A stretch of DNA of 64,000 bases from Coenobita brevimanus (taxonomy: Eukaryota > Arthropoda > Malacostraca > Decapoda > Coenobitidae), in the NCBI GenBank assembly GCA_032717465.1, contig CM064667.1:4737783-4801782 (forward strand). Reading direction: 5' to 3'. Below the pieces are notes generated by a model, which was not told the DNA's origin, did not search any database, and saw nothing but the letters and a program-made list of their open reading frames with translations. A program made the translations under genes and the position numbers. This document shows positions 20,345 through 32,358 of the stretch, piece by piece (position 1 is the stretch's first letter; each line of letters opens with the position of its first letter).

Positions 20345-21245
20345 AGACAATGAAGAGGGCTGCCTGTGTTAGGAAGAGGGCTTGGTGCGTTAGGAAGAGG
20401 GATTTCTGTTAGGAAGAGGGCTGCATGTGTTAAGAGGAGGGATGTCTGTTAGGTAGAGGACCGGCTGTGTTAGGAACAGGGATGTCTCTGTTAGGAAGAG
20501 GGTTAGCTGTGTTAGAAGATGGATGTGTGTTAGGAAGAACAATGTGTGATAGGAAGAGGGCTGCCTGCATTAGGATGAGGGATGTCTGTGTTAGGAGGAG
20601 GGATGTCTGTGTTAGGAAGAGGGATGTCTGTGTTAGGTAGAGGACTGGCTGTGTTAGGAAGAGGGATGTCTGTGTTAGGTATAGGACTGGCTGTGTTAGG
20701 AAGAGGGATGTCTGTGTTAGGAAGAGGGATGTCTGTGTTAGGTATAGGACTGGCTGTGTTAGGAAGAGGGATGTCTGTGTTAGGTAAAGGGATGTCTGTG
20801 TTAGGAAGAGGACTGGCTGTGTTAGGAAGAGGGATGTCTGTGTTAGGTAGAGGGATGTCTGTGTTAGGAAGATGACTGGCTGTGTTAGTAAGAGGACTGG
20901 CTGTGTTAGTAAGTGGACTGGCTGTGTTAGTAAGAGGACTGGCTGTGTTAGGAAGAGGACTAGCTGTGTTAGTAGGAGGGCTGGCTGTGTTAGTAAGAGG
21001 GATGGCTGTGTTAGTAAGAGGACTGGCTGTGTTAGTAAGAAGACTGGCTGTGTTAGTAAGAGGGCTGGCTGTGTTAGTAAGAGGACTGGCTGTGTTAGTA
21101 AGAGGGCTGGCTGTGTTAGGTAGTGGACTGGCTGTGTTAGTAAGAGGGCTGGCTGTGTTAGTAAGAGGACTGGCTGTGTTAGTAAGAGGGCTGGCTGTGT
21201 TAGTAAGAGGACTGGCTGTGTTAGGAAGAGGGCTGGCTGTGTTAT
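20345..21245. repeat. 21-bp minisatellite with two sequence domains
   Basis: About 42 copies of a 21-bp unit. Up to about 20,875 most units read TGTTAGGAAGAGGGATGTC; beyond that TGTTAGTAAGAGGACTGGC predominates. Since 21 is divisible by 3, every frame repeats a heptapeptide (plus strand LAVLVRG, minus strand LLLTQPA). The frames of 149 and 274 codons have no features beyond the repeat, so I do not call them genes. Confidence 0.95.
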
Positions 21246-21811
21246 CAAAGCCACTGCAGGTAGTTTACAATTGCTATCCTTTTGTCCAAGCCATTTTCAT
21301 TGTAATTATTAGTTATTCTTTTTTCTTATGACATTCTTTCAAAGTAGCTCCAAATACCGATTCCTTTTGTACTGTTATCAAAGCCATTCTAAGTTCCAAG
21401 CCTATTTCATGGCCACCCTTGCCAAAATTCACCAGGGTTTTCAAATGAGGTAGACACTATTCCCTTATCAAAGCTTCTCACCAGCTCTGTATGAAGCCAA
21501 AATACTAATTAATCTGAAGGTTGGACTGATGTAGTTAGGGAGTGGTAGTGGGGCTCAGTTCTCCATCGAAAGGAAAAATATAGAAAACACAAGGTACTAA
21601 TTTTTATTTTCTTCAAATATATAAACTGATAAGACTCTTGATTTCTTCGTAACTAGCACCAAATTAGTCTTAAATATTCTAAGGAACTCTGGAGATATTG
21701 TAACAACTCTCCATGAGCGACTTAATACATGCAGTACAGGTAAGTGTCCCCTTGTTTATTATTGGTACCAAATAACTAAAATACAGTACCAGTCCCGGCC
21801 GCAAAGCTAGT
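21246..21811. other. Unassigned sequence
   Basis: Non-repetitive DNA without a recognisable gene between the 21-bp array and a SINE. Confidence 0.5.
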
Positions 21812-22060
21812 GGGGCCGTGGTGGCAGAGTGGGTAGAGAGGCGGCATGCCAATCTACTGGACCCGGGTTCGATTCCTGGGAAATAGAGGAATATTTAAAA
21901 GTGTGGCAGTGTCCGTAGTGACCTGTCATTTGGACCCGAGTTCGACTCCCGGTTGACTTAGAGGTTATTTAAGGTAGTTCGGCAGTCACTTAGTGGCCTG
22001 CCCGGTGGTGGGGATTTGGGCAGTCACGTAGTTGACCTGCCGGGGCGAATGTAAAAGTAT
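21812..22060 (+). mobile_element. tRNA-derived SINE (family S1), plus strand
   Basis: The head carries an A-box-like TGGCAGAGTGGG (21832-21843) and a B box GGTTCGATTCC (21877 area), spaced as in a tRNA, and starts GGGGCCGTGGTGGCAGAG. The body contains GTGGCAGTGTCCGTAGTGAC and a second GAGTTCGACTCCCGG B-box-like motif, then runs into (CA)n. The lack of an acceptor-stem match at the 3' side and the existence of a minus-strand copy argue for a SINE over a tRNA gene. Confidence 0.75.
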
Positions 22061-22290
22061 ACACACACACTAACACAAGACAGACAGACACACACACTAA
22101 CACAAGACAGACAAACACACACACACACACACACTAACACAAGACAGACACACACACACACACACACACTAACACAAGACAGACACACACACACACACTA
22201 ACACAAGACAGACACACACACACACACTAACACAAGACAGACACACACACACACACTAACACAAGACAGACACACAGTCACACGGCAGAC
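22061..22290. repeat. (CA)n / TAACACAAGACAGA minisatellite
   Basis: Alternating CA runs and the block CTAACACAAGACAGACA, at least eight times at 26-40 bp spacing. It forms the 3' tail of the plus-strand SINE and the left flank of the hairpin. Confidence 0.9.
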
Positions 22291-22307
22291 ACACACAACA
22301 TATGCAT

Positions 22308-22413
22308 AAGGGTAGGGTGTGGAAGGAAGGGGGTTTTATTTCTAAGCCCCAAAAATCCAATTGGATTTTTTGGACTTAGAAATAAAACCCCCCTACCTTC
22401 CACACCTTACCCT
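22308..22413. repeat. ~53-bp-arm near-perfect hairpin
   Basis: The arms 22308-22360 and 22361-22413 pair with about five mismatches or one-base bulges and essentially no loop (centre CCAATTGG). The outer arm reads AAGGGTAGGGTGTGGAAGG and the inner part GGGTTTTATTTCTAAG. It is centred between two SINEs in opposite orientation. It may be a small MITE, a foldback junction or a structured RNA precursor; sequence alone cannot decide. Confidence 0.85.
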
Positions 22414-22650
22414 TGTGAATAAGTCCCCTGTCTGTCTTAGTGTATGTATGTCTGTCAGTGTATGCCTGTGTGTGTTTAAGTGTATGTATGTGTGACTGTG
22501 AGCAGCAGGTCACTACGGACACTGCCACAACATTTTTTTTTTTTTTTTTTTTAAATATTGCCTCTATCCTCCCGGGAATCGAACCCGGGTTACCTCAATT
22601 AGAAAGCCAAGCCCATACAGACTCTGCCATCACGATCACACCTGGAGGGA
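22414..22650 (-). mobile_element. tRNA-derived SINE (family S1), minus strand
   Basis: On the minus strand the order is GTGATGGCAGAGTCTGTATG (A-box-like), GGGTTCGATTCCCGGGAGG (strong B box), an A-rich run, then GTGGCAGTGTCCGTAGTGAC (22509-22530) shared with the plus-strand copy, and a (CA)n/AGACAGAC tail. A T run at 22533-22553 on the plus strand separates head and body. It faces the plus-strand copy tail-to-tail. Confidence 0.75.
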
Positions 22651-23045
22651 ATCTGGAACTGCTACTGCATTTTCCTTACTTGTTACCTGACAAAACAAGG
22701 AAATATGAGAGTGTAATATGCAGAATAAGTTGCTAAAATAGAGTTGTTACTATCTAGAACCACTTAGAATACCTAACACTGTAATTTAAGGCTAATCACG
22801 AAGAAGTGCAGAGTATCGTGCATCTACTTATGTACCGTAAAAGGAACAAATAAAAACAGGACTTAGTATTTTTTTATTCTTTTTTATTTTGGATAATTTA
22901 CAATACTTTCTTTACCTTCCCTGTGTTATTTTTATTTATCGTATCTGCCAGGCTCCTAACACACTCGACTGGACCAAATCGCCTGTTGTCAGCTGTAAAG
23001 AAATGCTAGAGTTATTCCATCATGTAAGGGTTAATGCTGACAGTG
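22651..23045. other. Unassigned sequence with a MITE-2 remnant
   Basis: No gene is recognised. AATCACGAAGAAGTGC at about 22795 matches the interior palindrome of the MITE-2 family, so a decayed copy is likely here. Confidence 0.45.
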
Positions 23046-23047
23046 TA

Positions 23048-23253
23048 TTAACTCTCTAAGGCTCCCATAACTCACTCTCAGCTCAGTAAAATCGTCTGGT
23101 TTAACTGGAATGTCACTAAAATTGTCCCGAACATAAGGGGGTTAATGAATGCCTTCGTTACCCCTTTTATGCGCGGGGGTACTCTATGTCCAACTGACGG
23201 GGGGTACTATGCTGTTCGACTGAAAGTGAGTCATAGGAGCCTGGGAGAGCTAA
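23048..23253. mobile_element. MITE-3: TA-flanked palindromic element
   Basis: The left end TTAACTCTCTAAGGCTCCCA pairs with the right end, whose complement is TTAGCTCTCCCAGGCTCCTA; both continue into TAACTCACTCTCAG and TGACTCACTTTCAG. TA dinucleotides flank both ends (23046-23047, 23254-23255). At 206 bp without a reading frame it fits a Tc1/mariner-like MITE. Confidence 0.72.
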
Positions 23254-23261
23254 TATGATAC

Positions 23262-23523
23262 TTCACTGACTTTAACTTGGCTAGAATTACACTTGCCATC
23301 TCTCCATCTCGATTTCTGACCTGTAGCAATGCATTAACACCAGAATACGATGCTAGCCAACGAAGAAATGCTTAGAAGGGATGCAGGGCCGTAGTATTGC
23401 CTCACCCTGCCTCTGAGATACGGGAAATAGCCTACAAATGGACGAAAAATTCCCGAGTTAAACTATGCGTACGACTCAGCATTCAGAATAGAGATAGACG
23501 GCAATTTTAGGCCAAATTAGTGT
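23262..23523. mobile_element. MITE-2 copy a
   Basis: The outer ends (CACTGACTTTAACTTGGCTA on the left; complement of the right end CACTAATTTGGCCTAAAATT) are diverged inverted repeats that continue inward into TTGCCATCTCTCCATCTC-like and TTGCCGTCTATCTCTATTC blocks. The interior holds GAATACGATGCTAGCCAACG, related to the GATGCTAGTCACGAAGAAGT motif of other copies at 36.7, 50.0 and 53.1-53.6 kb. Confidence 0.65.
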
Positions 23524-23944
23524 AAAAAAAAAGAGGTGTCTTCCGCTTGGCCTCTTCCCGTCGCATCAATGCAGCGGTGGCGCCATCTTGTGCGAGGAAT
23601 GTGAGAATACCAGGCCAATTCAGTACGAGGACGCATATCAGTTTTTTCGAAATGGTGGGGTTAGATAAAAATTTCACTGAGCCCTTCCATACGTCAAGGC
23701 TACTTAAAGCCAAATAACATGGTCTGGAGGCATCAAAAATAAAATACAAAACATCTACATGATATAAAAACATCTGTCCACTTCCGGGACTCGATCTCTG
23801 GCGCCTAGGACAGCGCTTTCCATCTGCTGACGTCATATTTTACTCTTACTCTTTGCCAGGCTTCAGACGATTTCAAGGAACATAAGAAAACCGCAAGATA
23901 AGGGAGCAGAAACAGTCTTCATTAACTCCCAAACTAAGAACAAC
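23524..23944. other. Unassigned sequence
   Basis: No recognised gene or repeat family between MITE-2 and the 31-bp satellite. Confidence 0.5.
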
Positions 23945-23964
23945 TTAATGAATTTGTTCATACC

Positions 23965-25650
23965 CCACCCAACCCCCTCCAACCCCACTGCACCCCACAC
24001 AACTCCGATCCCACCCCACTGCACCCCACCCAACCCCGATCCTATCCCATGCACCCCACCCAACCCCACTCCTACCCCACTGCACCCCACCCAACCCCGA
24101 TCCCACCCCACTGCACCCCACCCAACCGCAGTCCTACCCCACTGCACCCCACCCAACCCCACACCTACCCCAATGCACCCCACCCAACCCCACTCCTACC
24201 CCACTACACCCCACCCAACCCCACTACTACCCTATTGTACCCCACCCAACCCCGATCCCACCCCACTGCACCCCACCCAACCCCGATACGACCCCATTGC
24301 ATCCCACACAACCCCCTCCAACCCCACTGCACCCCACACAACCCTGATCCCACCCCACTGCACCCCACACAACCCCGATCCTATCCCATGCACCCCACCC
24401 CACCCCAGTCCTACCCCACTGCACCCCACCCAACCCCAATCCTACCCCACTGCACCCCACCAAACCCAGATCCCACCCCACTGCACCCCACCCAACCCCG
24501 ATCCTACCCCACTGCACCCCACCCAACCCCGATCCTACCCCACTGCACCCCACCTAACCCAGATCCTACCCCATGCACCCCACCCAACCGCAGTCCTACC
24601 CCACTGCACCCCACCCAACCCCACTCTTACCCCACTGCACCCCACCCAACCCCACTCCTACCCCACTGCACCCAACCCAACCCCACTACTACCCCACTGC
24701 ACCCCACCCAACCCCAGTCCTACTCCACTGTACCCCACCCAACCCCACTACTACCCCACTGCACCCCACCCAACCCCGATCCTACCCCACTGCAACCCAC
24801 ACAATCCTAATCCTATCCTACTACACCCCACCCAATCCCACTCCTACCCCACTGCACCCCACCCAACCCCACAACAACCCCACTGTACCCAACCCAACCC
24901 CAGTCCTACCCCACTGCACTCCACCCAACCCCACTCCTACCCCACTGCACTCCACCCCACCCCACTCTTACCCCACTGCACTCCACCCAACCCCAGTCCT
25001 ACCCCACTGCACTCCACCCAACCCCAGTCCTACCCCACTGCACTCCACCCAACCCCACTCCTACCCCACTGCACTCCACCCCACCCCAGTCCTACCCCAC
25101 TGCACTCCACCCAACCCCAGTCCTACCCCACTGCACTCCACCCAACCCCCACTCCTACCCCACTGCACTCCAACCAACCCCACTCCTACCCCACTGCACT
25201 CCAACCAACCCCAGTCCTACCCAACTGCACTCCACCCAACCCCAGTCCTACCCCACTGCACTCCAACCAACCCCACTCCTACCCCACTTCACTCCACCCC
25301 ACCCCAGTCCTACCCCACTGCACTCCACCCCACCCCAGTCCTACCCCACAGCACTCCAACCAACCCCAGTCCTACCCCACTGCACTCCACCCAACCCCAC
25401 TCCTACCCCACTGCACTCCACCCAACCCCAGTCCTACCCCACTGCACTCCACCCAACCCCAGTCCTACCCCACTGCACTCCAACCAACCCCACTCCTACC
25501 CCACTGCACTCCAACCAACCCCAGTCCTACCCCACTGCACTCCACCCAACCCCACTCCTACCCCACTGCACTCCACCCAACCCCACTCCTACCCCACTGC
25601 ACTCCACCCAACCCCAGTCCTACCCCACTGCACCCCACCCAACCCCAGTC
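23965..25650. repeat. 31-bp C-rich minisatellite
   Basis: About 54 copies of a 31-bp unit built from CACCCCACCCAACCCC, then (A/G)(C/A)TCCTACCCCACTG. Copies before about 24,910 mostly carry TGCACCCC, copies after it TGCACTCC, which defines two domains. Since 31 is not divisible by 3 and the unit lacks stops, a Pro/Thr/His-rich 575-codon frame with a 31-residue period runs across. I regard it as a by-product. Confidence 0.96.
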
Positions 25651-25749
25651 TTTCCCTACTTCAGTATCTCTCTGAAAAAGTCATAAAACAGGGTGGTTCA
25701 TAAATGTTGTCCCTTGCATGAGTTATGGGGTGTTTGAGGAAGCAGTGTT
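25651..25749. other. Junction between the two satellites
   Basis: Short non-repetitive DNA separating the 31-bp array from the TAGGG array; no gene. Confidence 0.5.
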
Positions 25750-28700
25750 GGGTAGGTTTTAGGCATGATGTAGGGTAGGGGAGGTATGTAGGTAGGTAGG
25801 TTTGGCAGGGTAGGGTAGGGTAGGGTAAGGTAGGTTTGGCAGGGTAGGGCAGGGTAAGGTAAGGTAGGTGTGGTAGTGTAGGGTAGGGTAGGGTAAGGTA
25901 AGGTAGGTATGGTAGTGTAGGGTAGGGTAGGGTACGGTAGGGTAGGGTAGGGTAGGGTAAGGTAATGTAGGTAGGGTAGGGTAGGGTAGGGTAAGGTAAT
26001 GTAGGTAGGTATGGTAGTGTAGGGTAGGGTAGGGTAAGGTAGGGCAGGGTAGGGTAGGGCAGGGTAAGGTAGGTATGGTATGGTAGAGTAGGGTAGGGTA
26101 GGGTAGGGTAGTGTAGGGTAGGGTAGAGTAGTGTAGGGTAGGGTAGGGTAGGGTAAGGTAGGTATGGTATGGTAGGGTAGGGTAGGGTGAGGTAAGGTAG
26201 GTATGGTAGGGTAGGGAAGGGCAGGGTAGGGTAGGGTAGGGTAGGGTAAGGTAGGGTAGGGTAGGGTAGGGTAGGGTAGGGTAGGGCAGGGCAGGGTAAG
26301 GTAAAGTAGGTATGGTAGGGTAGGGTAGGGTAGGGTAGTGTGGGGTAGGGTAGGGTAGCGTAGGGTAGGGTAGGGTAGGGTAGCATAGGGCAGGGTAGGT
26401 ATGGTATGGTAGGGTATGGTATGGTAGGGTAGGGTAGGGTATCATAGGGAAGGGTAGGGTAGGGTAAGGTAAAGTAGGTAGGGTAGGGTAGGGTAGGGTA
26501 GGGAAGGGCAGGGTAAGGAAAGGTAGGTATGGTAGGGTATGGTAGGGTAGGGTAGGGTAGCATAGGGCAGGGTAAGGTATGGTAGGGTAGGGTAGGGTAG
26601 GGTATCGTAGGGTAGGGTAGGGTAGGGTAAGGTAAGGTAGGTAGGGTAGGGTAGGGTAGGGTAGGGTAGGGTAAAGTAGGGTAGGGTAGGGTAGGGCAGG
26701 GTAAGGTAAGGTAGGTATTGTAGTGTAGGGTAGGGTAGGGTAGGGTAGGGTAGGGTAGGGCAGGGTAAGGTAAGGTAGGTAGGGTACGGTAGGGTAGGGT
26801 AGGGTAGGGTAAGGTAATGTTGGTAGGGTAGGGTAGGGTAGGGTAGGGCAGGGTAAGGTAAGGTAGGTAGGGTAGGGTAGGGTAGGGTAGGGCAGGGTAA
26901 GGTAAGGTAGGTATGGTAGGGTAGGGTAGGGTAGGGTAGGGTAGGGTAGGGTAGGGTAGGGTAGGGTAGGTAAGGTAAGGTAAAGTTAAGGTAGGTATGG
27001 TAGGGTAGGGTAGGGTAGGGTAGGGTAGGGTAGGGCAGGGTAGGGTAATGTAGGTATGGTAGGGTAGGGTACGGTAGGGTAGGGTAGGGTAAGGTAGGTA
27101 GGGTAGGGTAGGGTAGGGTAGGGTAGGGTAGGGCAGGGTAAGGTAAGGTAGGTAGGGTAGGGTAGAGTAGGGTAGGGTAGGGTAAGGTAAGGTAGGTATG
27201 GTAGGGTATGGTAGGGTAGGGTAGGGTAGGGCAAGGTAAGGTAAGGTAGGTAGGGTAGGGTAAGGTAGGGTAGGGTAGGGTAGGGTAGGGTAAGGTAAGG
27301 TAGGTATGGTAGGGTAGGGTAGGGTAGGGCAGGGTAAGGTAAGGTAGGTATGGTAGGGTAAGGTAAGGTAGGTAGGGTAGGGTAGGGTAGGGTAGGGCAG
27401 GGTAAGGTAAGGTAGGTAGGGTAGGGTAGGGTAGGGTAGGGTAGGGTAGGGTAGGGTAGGGTAAGGTAGGTAGGGTAGGGTAGGGTAGGGTAGGGCAGGG
27501 TTAGGTAAGGTAGGTAGGGTAGGGTAGGGTAGGGTAGGGTAAGGTAAGGTAGGTAGGCAGGTAGGGTAGGGTAGGGTAGGGTAGGGTAGGGTACGGTAGG
27601 GTAGGGTAGGGCAGGGTAGGGTAGGGTAGGGTAGGGTAGGGTAGGGTAGGGTAGGGTAGGGTAGGGTAGGGCAGGGTAAGGTAAGGTAGGTAGGGTAGGG
27701 TAGGGTAGGGTAGGGCAGGGCAGGGTTGGGTAGGTATGGTAGGGTAGGGTAGGGTAAGGTAAGGTAGGTATGGTAGGGTAGGGTAGGGTATAATAGGGTA
27801 GGGTAGGGCAGGGTAAGGTAAGGTAGGTATGGTAGGGTAGGGTAGGGTAAGGTAAGGTGGGTATGGTAGGTATGGTAGGGTAAGGTAAGGTAGGTATGGT
27901 AGGGTAGGGTAGGGTAGGGTAGGGCAGGGTAAGGTAAGGTAGGTAAGGTAGGTATGGTTGGGTAGGGTAGGGTAGGGTAAGGTAAGGTAAGGTAAGGTAG
28001 GTAGGGTAGGGTAGGGTAGGGTAGGGTAGGGTAGGGCAAGGTAAGGTAGGTATGGTATGGTAGGGTAGGGTAGGGTAGGGCAGGGTAGGGTAGGTATGGT
28101 AGGGTAAGGTAAGGTATGTATGGTAGGGTAGGGTAGGGTAGGGTAGGGAAGGGTAGGGCAGGGTTAGGTAAGGTAGGTATGGTAGGGTAGGGTAGGGTAG
28201 GGCAGGGTAAGGTAAGGTAGGTAGGGTAGGGTAGGGAAGGGTAAGGTAAGGTAGGTATGGTAGGGTAGGGTAGGGTAGGGCAGGGTAAGGTAAGGTAGGT
28301 AGGGTAAGGTAGGGTAGGGTAGGGTAGGGTAAGGTAGGTATGGTAGGGTAGGGTAGGGTAGGGCAGGGTAGGGTAATGTAGGTATGGTAGGGTAGGGTAG
28401 GGTAGGGTATGATAGGGTAGGGTAGGTCAGGGTAAGGTAGGGTAGGGTAGGGTAGGGTAGGGTAGGGCAGGGTAGGGTAGGTATGGTATGGTAGGGTAGG
28501 GTAAGGTAAGGTAGGTATGGTAGGGTAGTGCAGGGTATGGTAGGGTAGGGTAGGGTATAATAGGGTAGGGTAGGGCAGGGTAAGGTAAGGTAGGTATGGT
28601 AGGGTAGGGTAGGGTAAGGTAAGGTAGGTAGGGTAGGGTAGGGTAGGGTATGGTAGGGCAGGGTAAAGTAAGGTAGGTATGATAGGGTAGGGTAGGGTAG

Positions 28701-29087
28701 GGTAGGGTAAGGTAAGGTAGGTAGGGTAGGGTAGGGTAAGGTAGGGTAGGGTAGGGTAGGGCAGGGTAAAGTAAGGTAGGTATGGTAGGGTAGGGTAGGG
28801 TAGGGTAGGGTAGGGTAGGGTAAGGTGAGGTAGGTATGGTAGGGTAGGGTAGGGTAGGGTAGGGTAGGGTAGGGTAGGGTAAGGTAAGGTAGGTATGGTA
28901 GGGTTGGGTAGGGTAGGGTAGGGTAGGGTAAGGTAGGTATGGTATGGTAGGGTAGGGTAAGGTATGGTAGTGTAGGGTAGGGTAGGGTAGGGTAAGGTAA
29001 GGTAGGTATGGTATGGTAGGGTAGGGTAGGGCAGGGTTAGGTAAGGTAGGTATGGTATGGTGGGGTAGGGTAGGGTAAGGTAAGGTC
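25750..29087. repeat. (TAGGG)n pentanucleotide satellite, 3.3 kb
   Basis: The plus strand is almost entirely TAGGG with interspersed TAAGG, TATGG, TAGGCAGGG and GTAGG variants. Runs of TAGGG alternate with GGTAAGGTAAGGTAGG blocks at roughly 60-75 bp, giving an irregular higher-order pattern. The unit differs from the arthropod telomere repeat TTAGG. Minus-strand frames of 792 and 706 codons (repeating YPTLP) exist only because the pentamer has no stop in any minus frame. Confidence 0.97.
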
Positions 29088-29505
29088 TAGTGAGAACAGA
29101 TCTCATTCTTTGGCCTCTCCGCGCATCTTTGTGACGTCACACGGTCTTCTTCTCGGGGGTTCAGAGGAAACAAGTAAAGAGGATGGGTAACTGCCACAAA
29201 TTACCACCATTTGCTGAGTTTTTTTGTGGCCTCGTCAGCGTTGTAATATAACTATATTGGTGTTGATCCTACTGTTGTTACTGATTTCTTCCTAATTTAT
29301 AGCTTCAGTACTTTAAGCCGGATAGGAGTATATGAACTTACGCAGAGTATATGAACTTACGCAGAGTATATGAACTTACGCATATCTGAATTCATCACTA
29401 TTTGTTCCAGTCTTATCATTTCCATTAGGGTGGTGGTGAAATATTATTGCTGTTCATTACTTAGTGTTAATACTTTTCATCATCTTCGTCATCACAATCA
29501 ACATT
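29088..29505. other. Unassigned sequence with a short triplication
   Basis: No gene is recognised. GTATATGAACTTACGCAGA is present three times in tandem (about 29328-29385, 21-bp period). Confidence 0.55.
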
Positions 29506-29511
29506 ACTCTT

Positions 29512-29551
<40 letters not shown>

Positions 29552-29583
29552 CTGTCACTACCATAACTCCCTCAACTTCTATA

Positions 29584-29669
<86 letters not shown>
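29506..29669. repeat. (CAT)n and (CT)n microsatellites
   Basis: A (CAT)13-like run at 29510-29550, a short spacer, then about 80 bp of pure CT (29590-29669). Confidence 0.97.
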
Positions 29670-29673
<4 letters not shown>

Positions 29674-29800
29674 AATCAGATATACCACGTTAGACACCAC
29701 CAGAACACATCAGATATACCACATTGCACACCACAAACCACCACCACAACACACCACACCACACCACACCTTCCCAAGGATGATAAAGGTGTTTATATAC

Positions 29801-31005
<1,205 letters not shown>

Positions 31006-31007
31006 TA

Positions 31008-31818
31008 TAGTAGGACTCGCGCACGTTTGCGGCTGTGGTGTGGCTCGCAACTGTGTACAATGGTGCCATGTTTCCCCAACTTGCGATGTGAAACGGAAGC
31101 TATTTATGTACAAGGCATCACAAATTCGATAAATTCAGATGAATAAAACTTCCACTTGTGTATTTTGATGGATGAATCAACAGTAATCTTATTATGCATA
31201 AAATATTTATACAGTAACACAGAAACATGGCATACATATTGTACAGTGTTGCTAAAAGAAATTGTAGTCACTTTTAATGTTTTTTAGCGTAGTTTTAGGG
31301 TGGGTAATAATATCACAGTTATGGATATAAGATAATGAGCCTGAAAAAAGAAGAAATATGCCAATATCCAAAGTAAAAGAAATAATTCATGTAATTCTTC
31401 TGAGTGGCAACACTTACCAGTCTGGCCTACGGTAAAGTACCTTCGTATACCCAAGCATAGCTTGTACAGGTGTTGCTAGGGAAAAATGCTCACATTTACT
31501 GGCTTTTACCGTAATTTTAAGGACGAGGAATAATCACATTTATAATCATAAGCTAATATGTAGGACAAAATAGTAGGCATATGCCAATACCGAAGTAAAA
31601 AAAAAAAAACATTCACTCGCGAGCGGCAACACTTCCACACCCAGTCGGCGAGAGAGCGAGAGAGAGAGAGAGAGAGAGAGAGAGGCAGGAGAGGGGCATG
31701 CATTGAATGCATTGTCGGCATCACTAAATATAACAAAACCAAATTAACAAATGAAAGCACAATTATAAATAACTTATAAAAGAATCAAAAGTACTCAGGG
31801 TGGCTCACATCTCCCGCC

Positions 31819-31858
<40 letters not shown>

Positions 31859-31932
31859 GGTATACAAAACGTGGCAACACTGTACACAGGTGCGGGCTAC
31901 ACCACAGCCGCAAACCTAGGCGAGTCCTACTA
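31008..31932. mobile_element. MITE-4: TA-flanked element with ~68-bp inverted ends
   Basis: Left arm 31008-31075 (TAGTAGGACTCGCGCACG...) and right arm 31865-31932 pair with about 85% identity, including GTTTGCGGCTGTGGTGT. TA flanks both sides (31006-31007, 31933-31934). The interior has two diverged direct copies of a ~175-190 bp unit (about 31243-31415 and 31470-31635), each starting GTGTTGCTA and ending GGCAACACTT, plus two (GA)n runs (31650-31683 and 31823-31853). There is no coding frame. Confidence 0.8.
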
Positions 31933-32106
31933 TAGTAACGAAAAACGGATGTAGTTTGCAAGCTGTTGTTTGTCAGTCCTATTCTACCTATCCCACCCCC
32001 AGGTTGCACGTAGTAAATGAGACCCCGATCTATTGGACGTTTCATCCTGGGGCATAAATCTTAACCCTGCTGGAGTGGTGGGCTCAGGTGCCGCGTGACG
32101 TCACTA

Positions 32107-32358
32107 TAGTCTCGGCGCACGACTCTGAGGATGTCATTATCGTACAACCTACCATTCAAAAGTGCGTCCGATTTCATGTCATATTATACACGAATCATAT
32201 TATTATGCACGAATATATTATACACGAATATTATTATACACGAACATATTATACACGAATCACATGCGTCTCATATTATACACGAAGTCAGACGCACTTT
32301 TGAATGGTAGGTTGCCAGAGCACGATAATAACAACCTCAGAGTCACGCGCCGCGACTA
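32107..32358. mobile_element. MITE-5: palindromic TA-flanked element
   Basis: The left arm (TAGTCTCGGCGCACGACTCT, then GAGGATGTCATTATCGT and ACCTACCATTCAAAAGTGCG) is complementary to the right arm (CGCACTTTTGAATGGTAGGT ... CGCGCCGCGACTA). TA flanks both ends (32105-32106, 32359-32360). The core consists of about six TATACACGAAT-like repeats. The 252-bp length and full palindromy fit a MITE. Its TAGTC terminus resembles that of the neighbouring MITE-4. Confidence 0.85.

Noticed and set aside
20430..21254. 274-codon LLLTQPA heptad protein
   Set aside because: It follows from the 21-bp unit; the opposite strand gives an equally open heptad frame.
21812..21890. Genuine tRNA gene
   Set aside because: A and B boxes are present, but a full cloverleaf with a matching acceptor stem is not apparent, and body and tail sequence recur in an inverted copy, which indicates a SINE.
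22308..22413. microRNA precursor
   Set aside because: The stem is long and almost perfect with nearly no loop, more like a MITE or foldback; kept only as a testable possibility.
23948..25703. 575- and 376-codon Pro/Thr/His-rich frames
   Set aside because: A stop-free 31-bp unit gives long frames in every phase; there is no signal peptide, domain or non-repeat terminus of note.
25750..29087. Interstitial telomere
   Set aside because: The unit is TAGGG with many TAAGG/TATGG variants, not the TTAGG repeat expected for arthropods; chromosome-end context is not shown.
25661..29106. 792- and 706-codon YPTLP-repeat frames
   Set aside because: The TACCC pentamer contains no stop in any minus frame, so the frames are inevitable.
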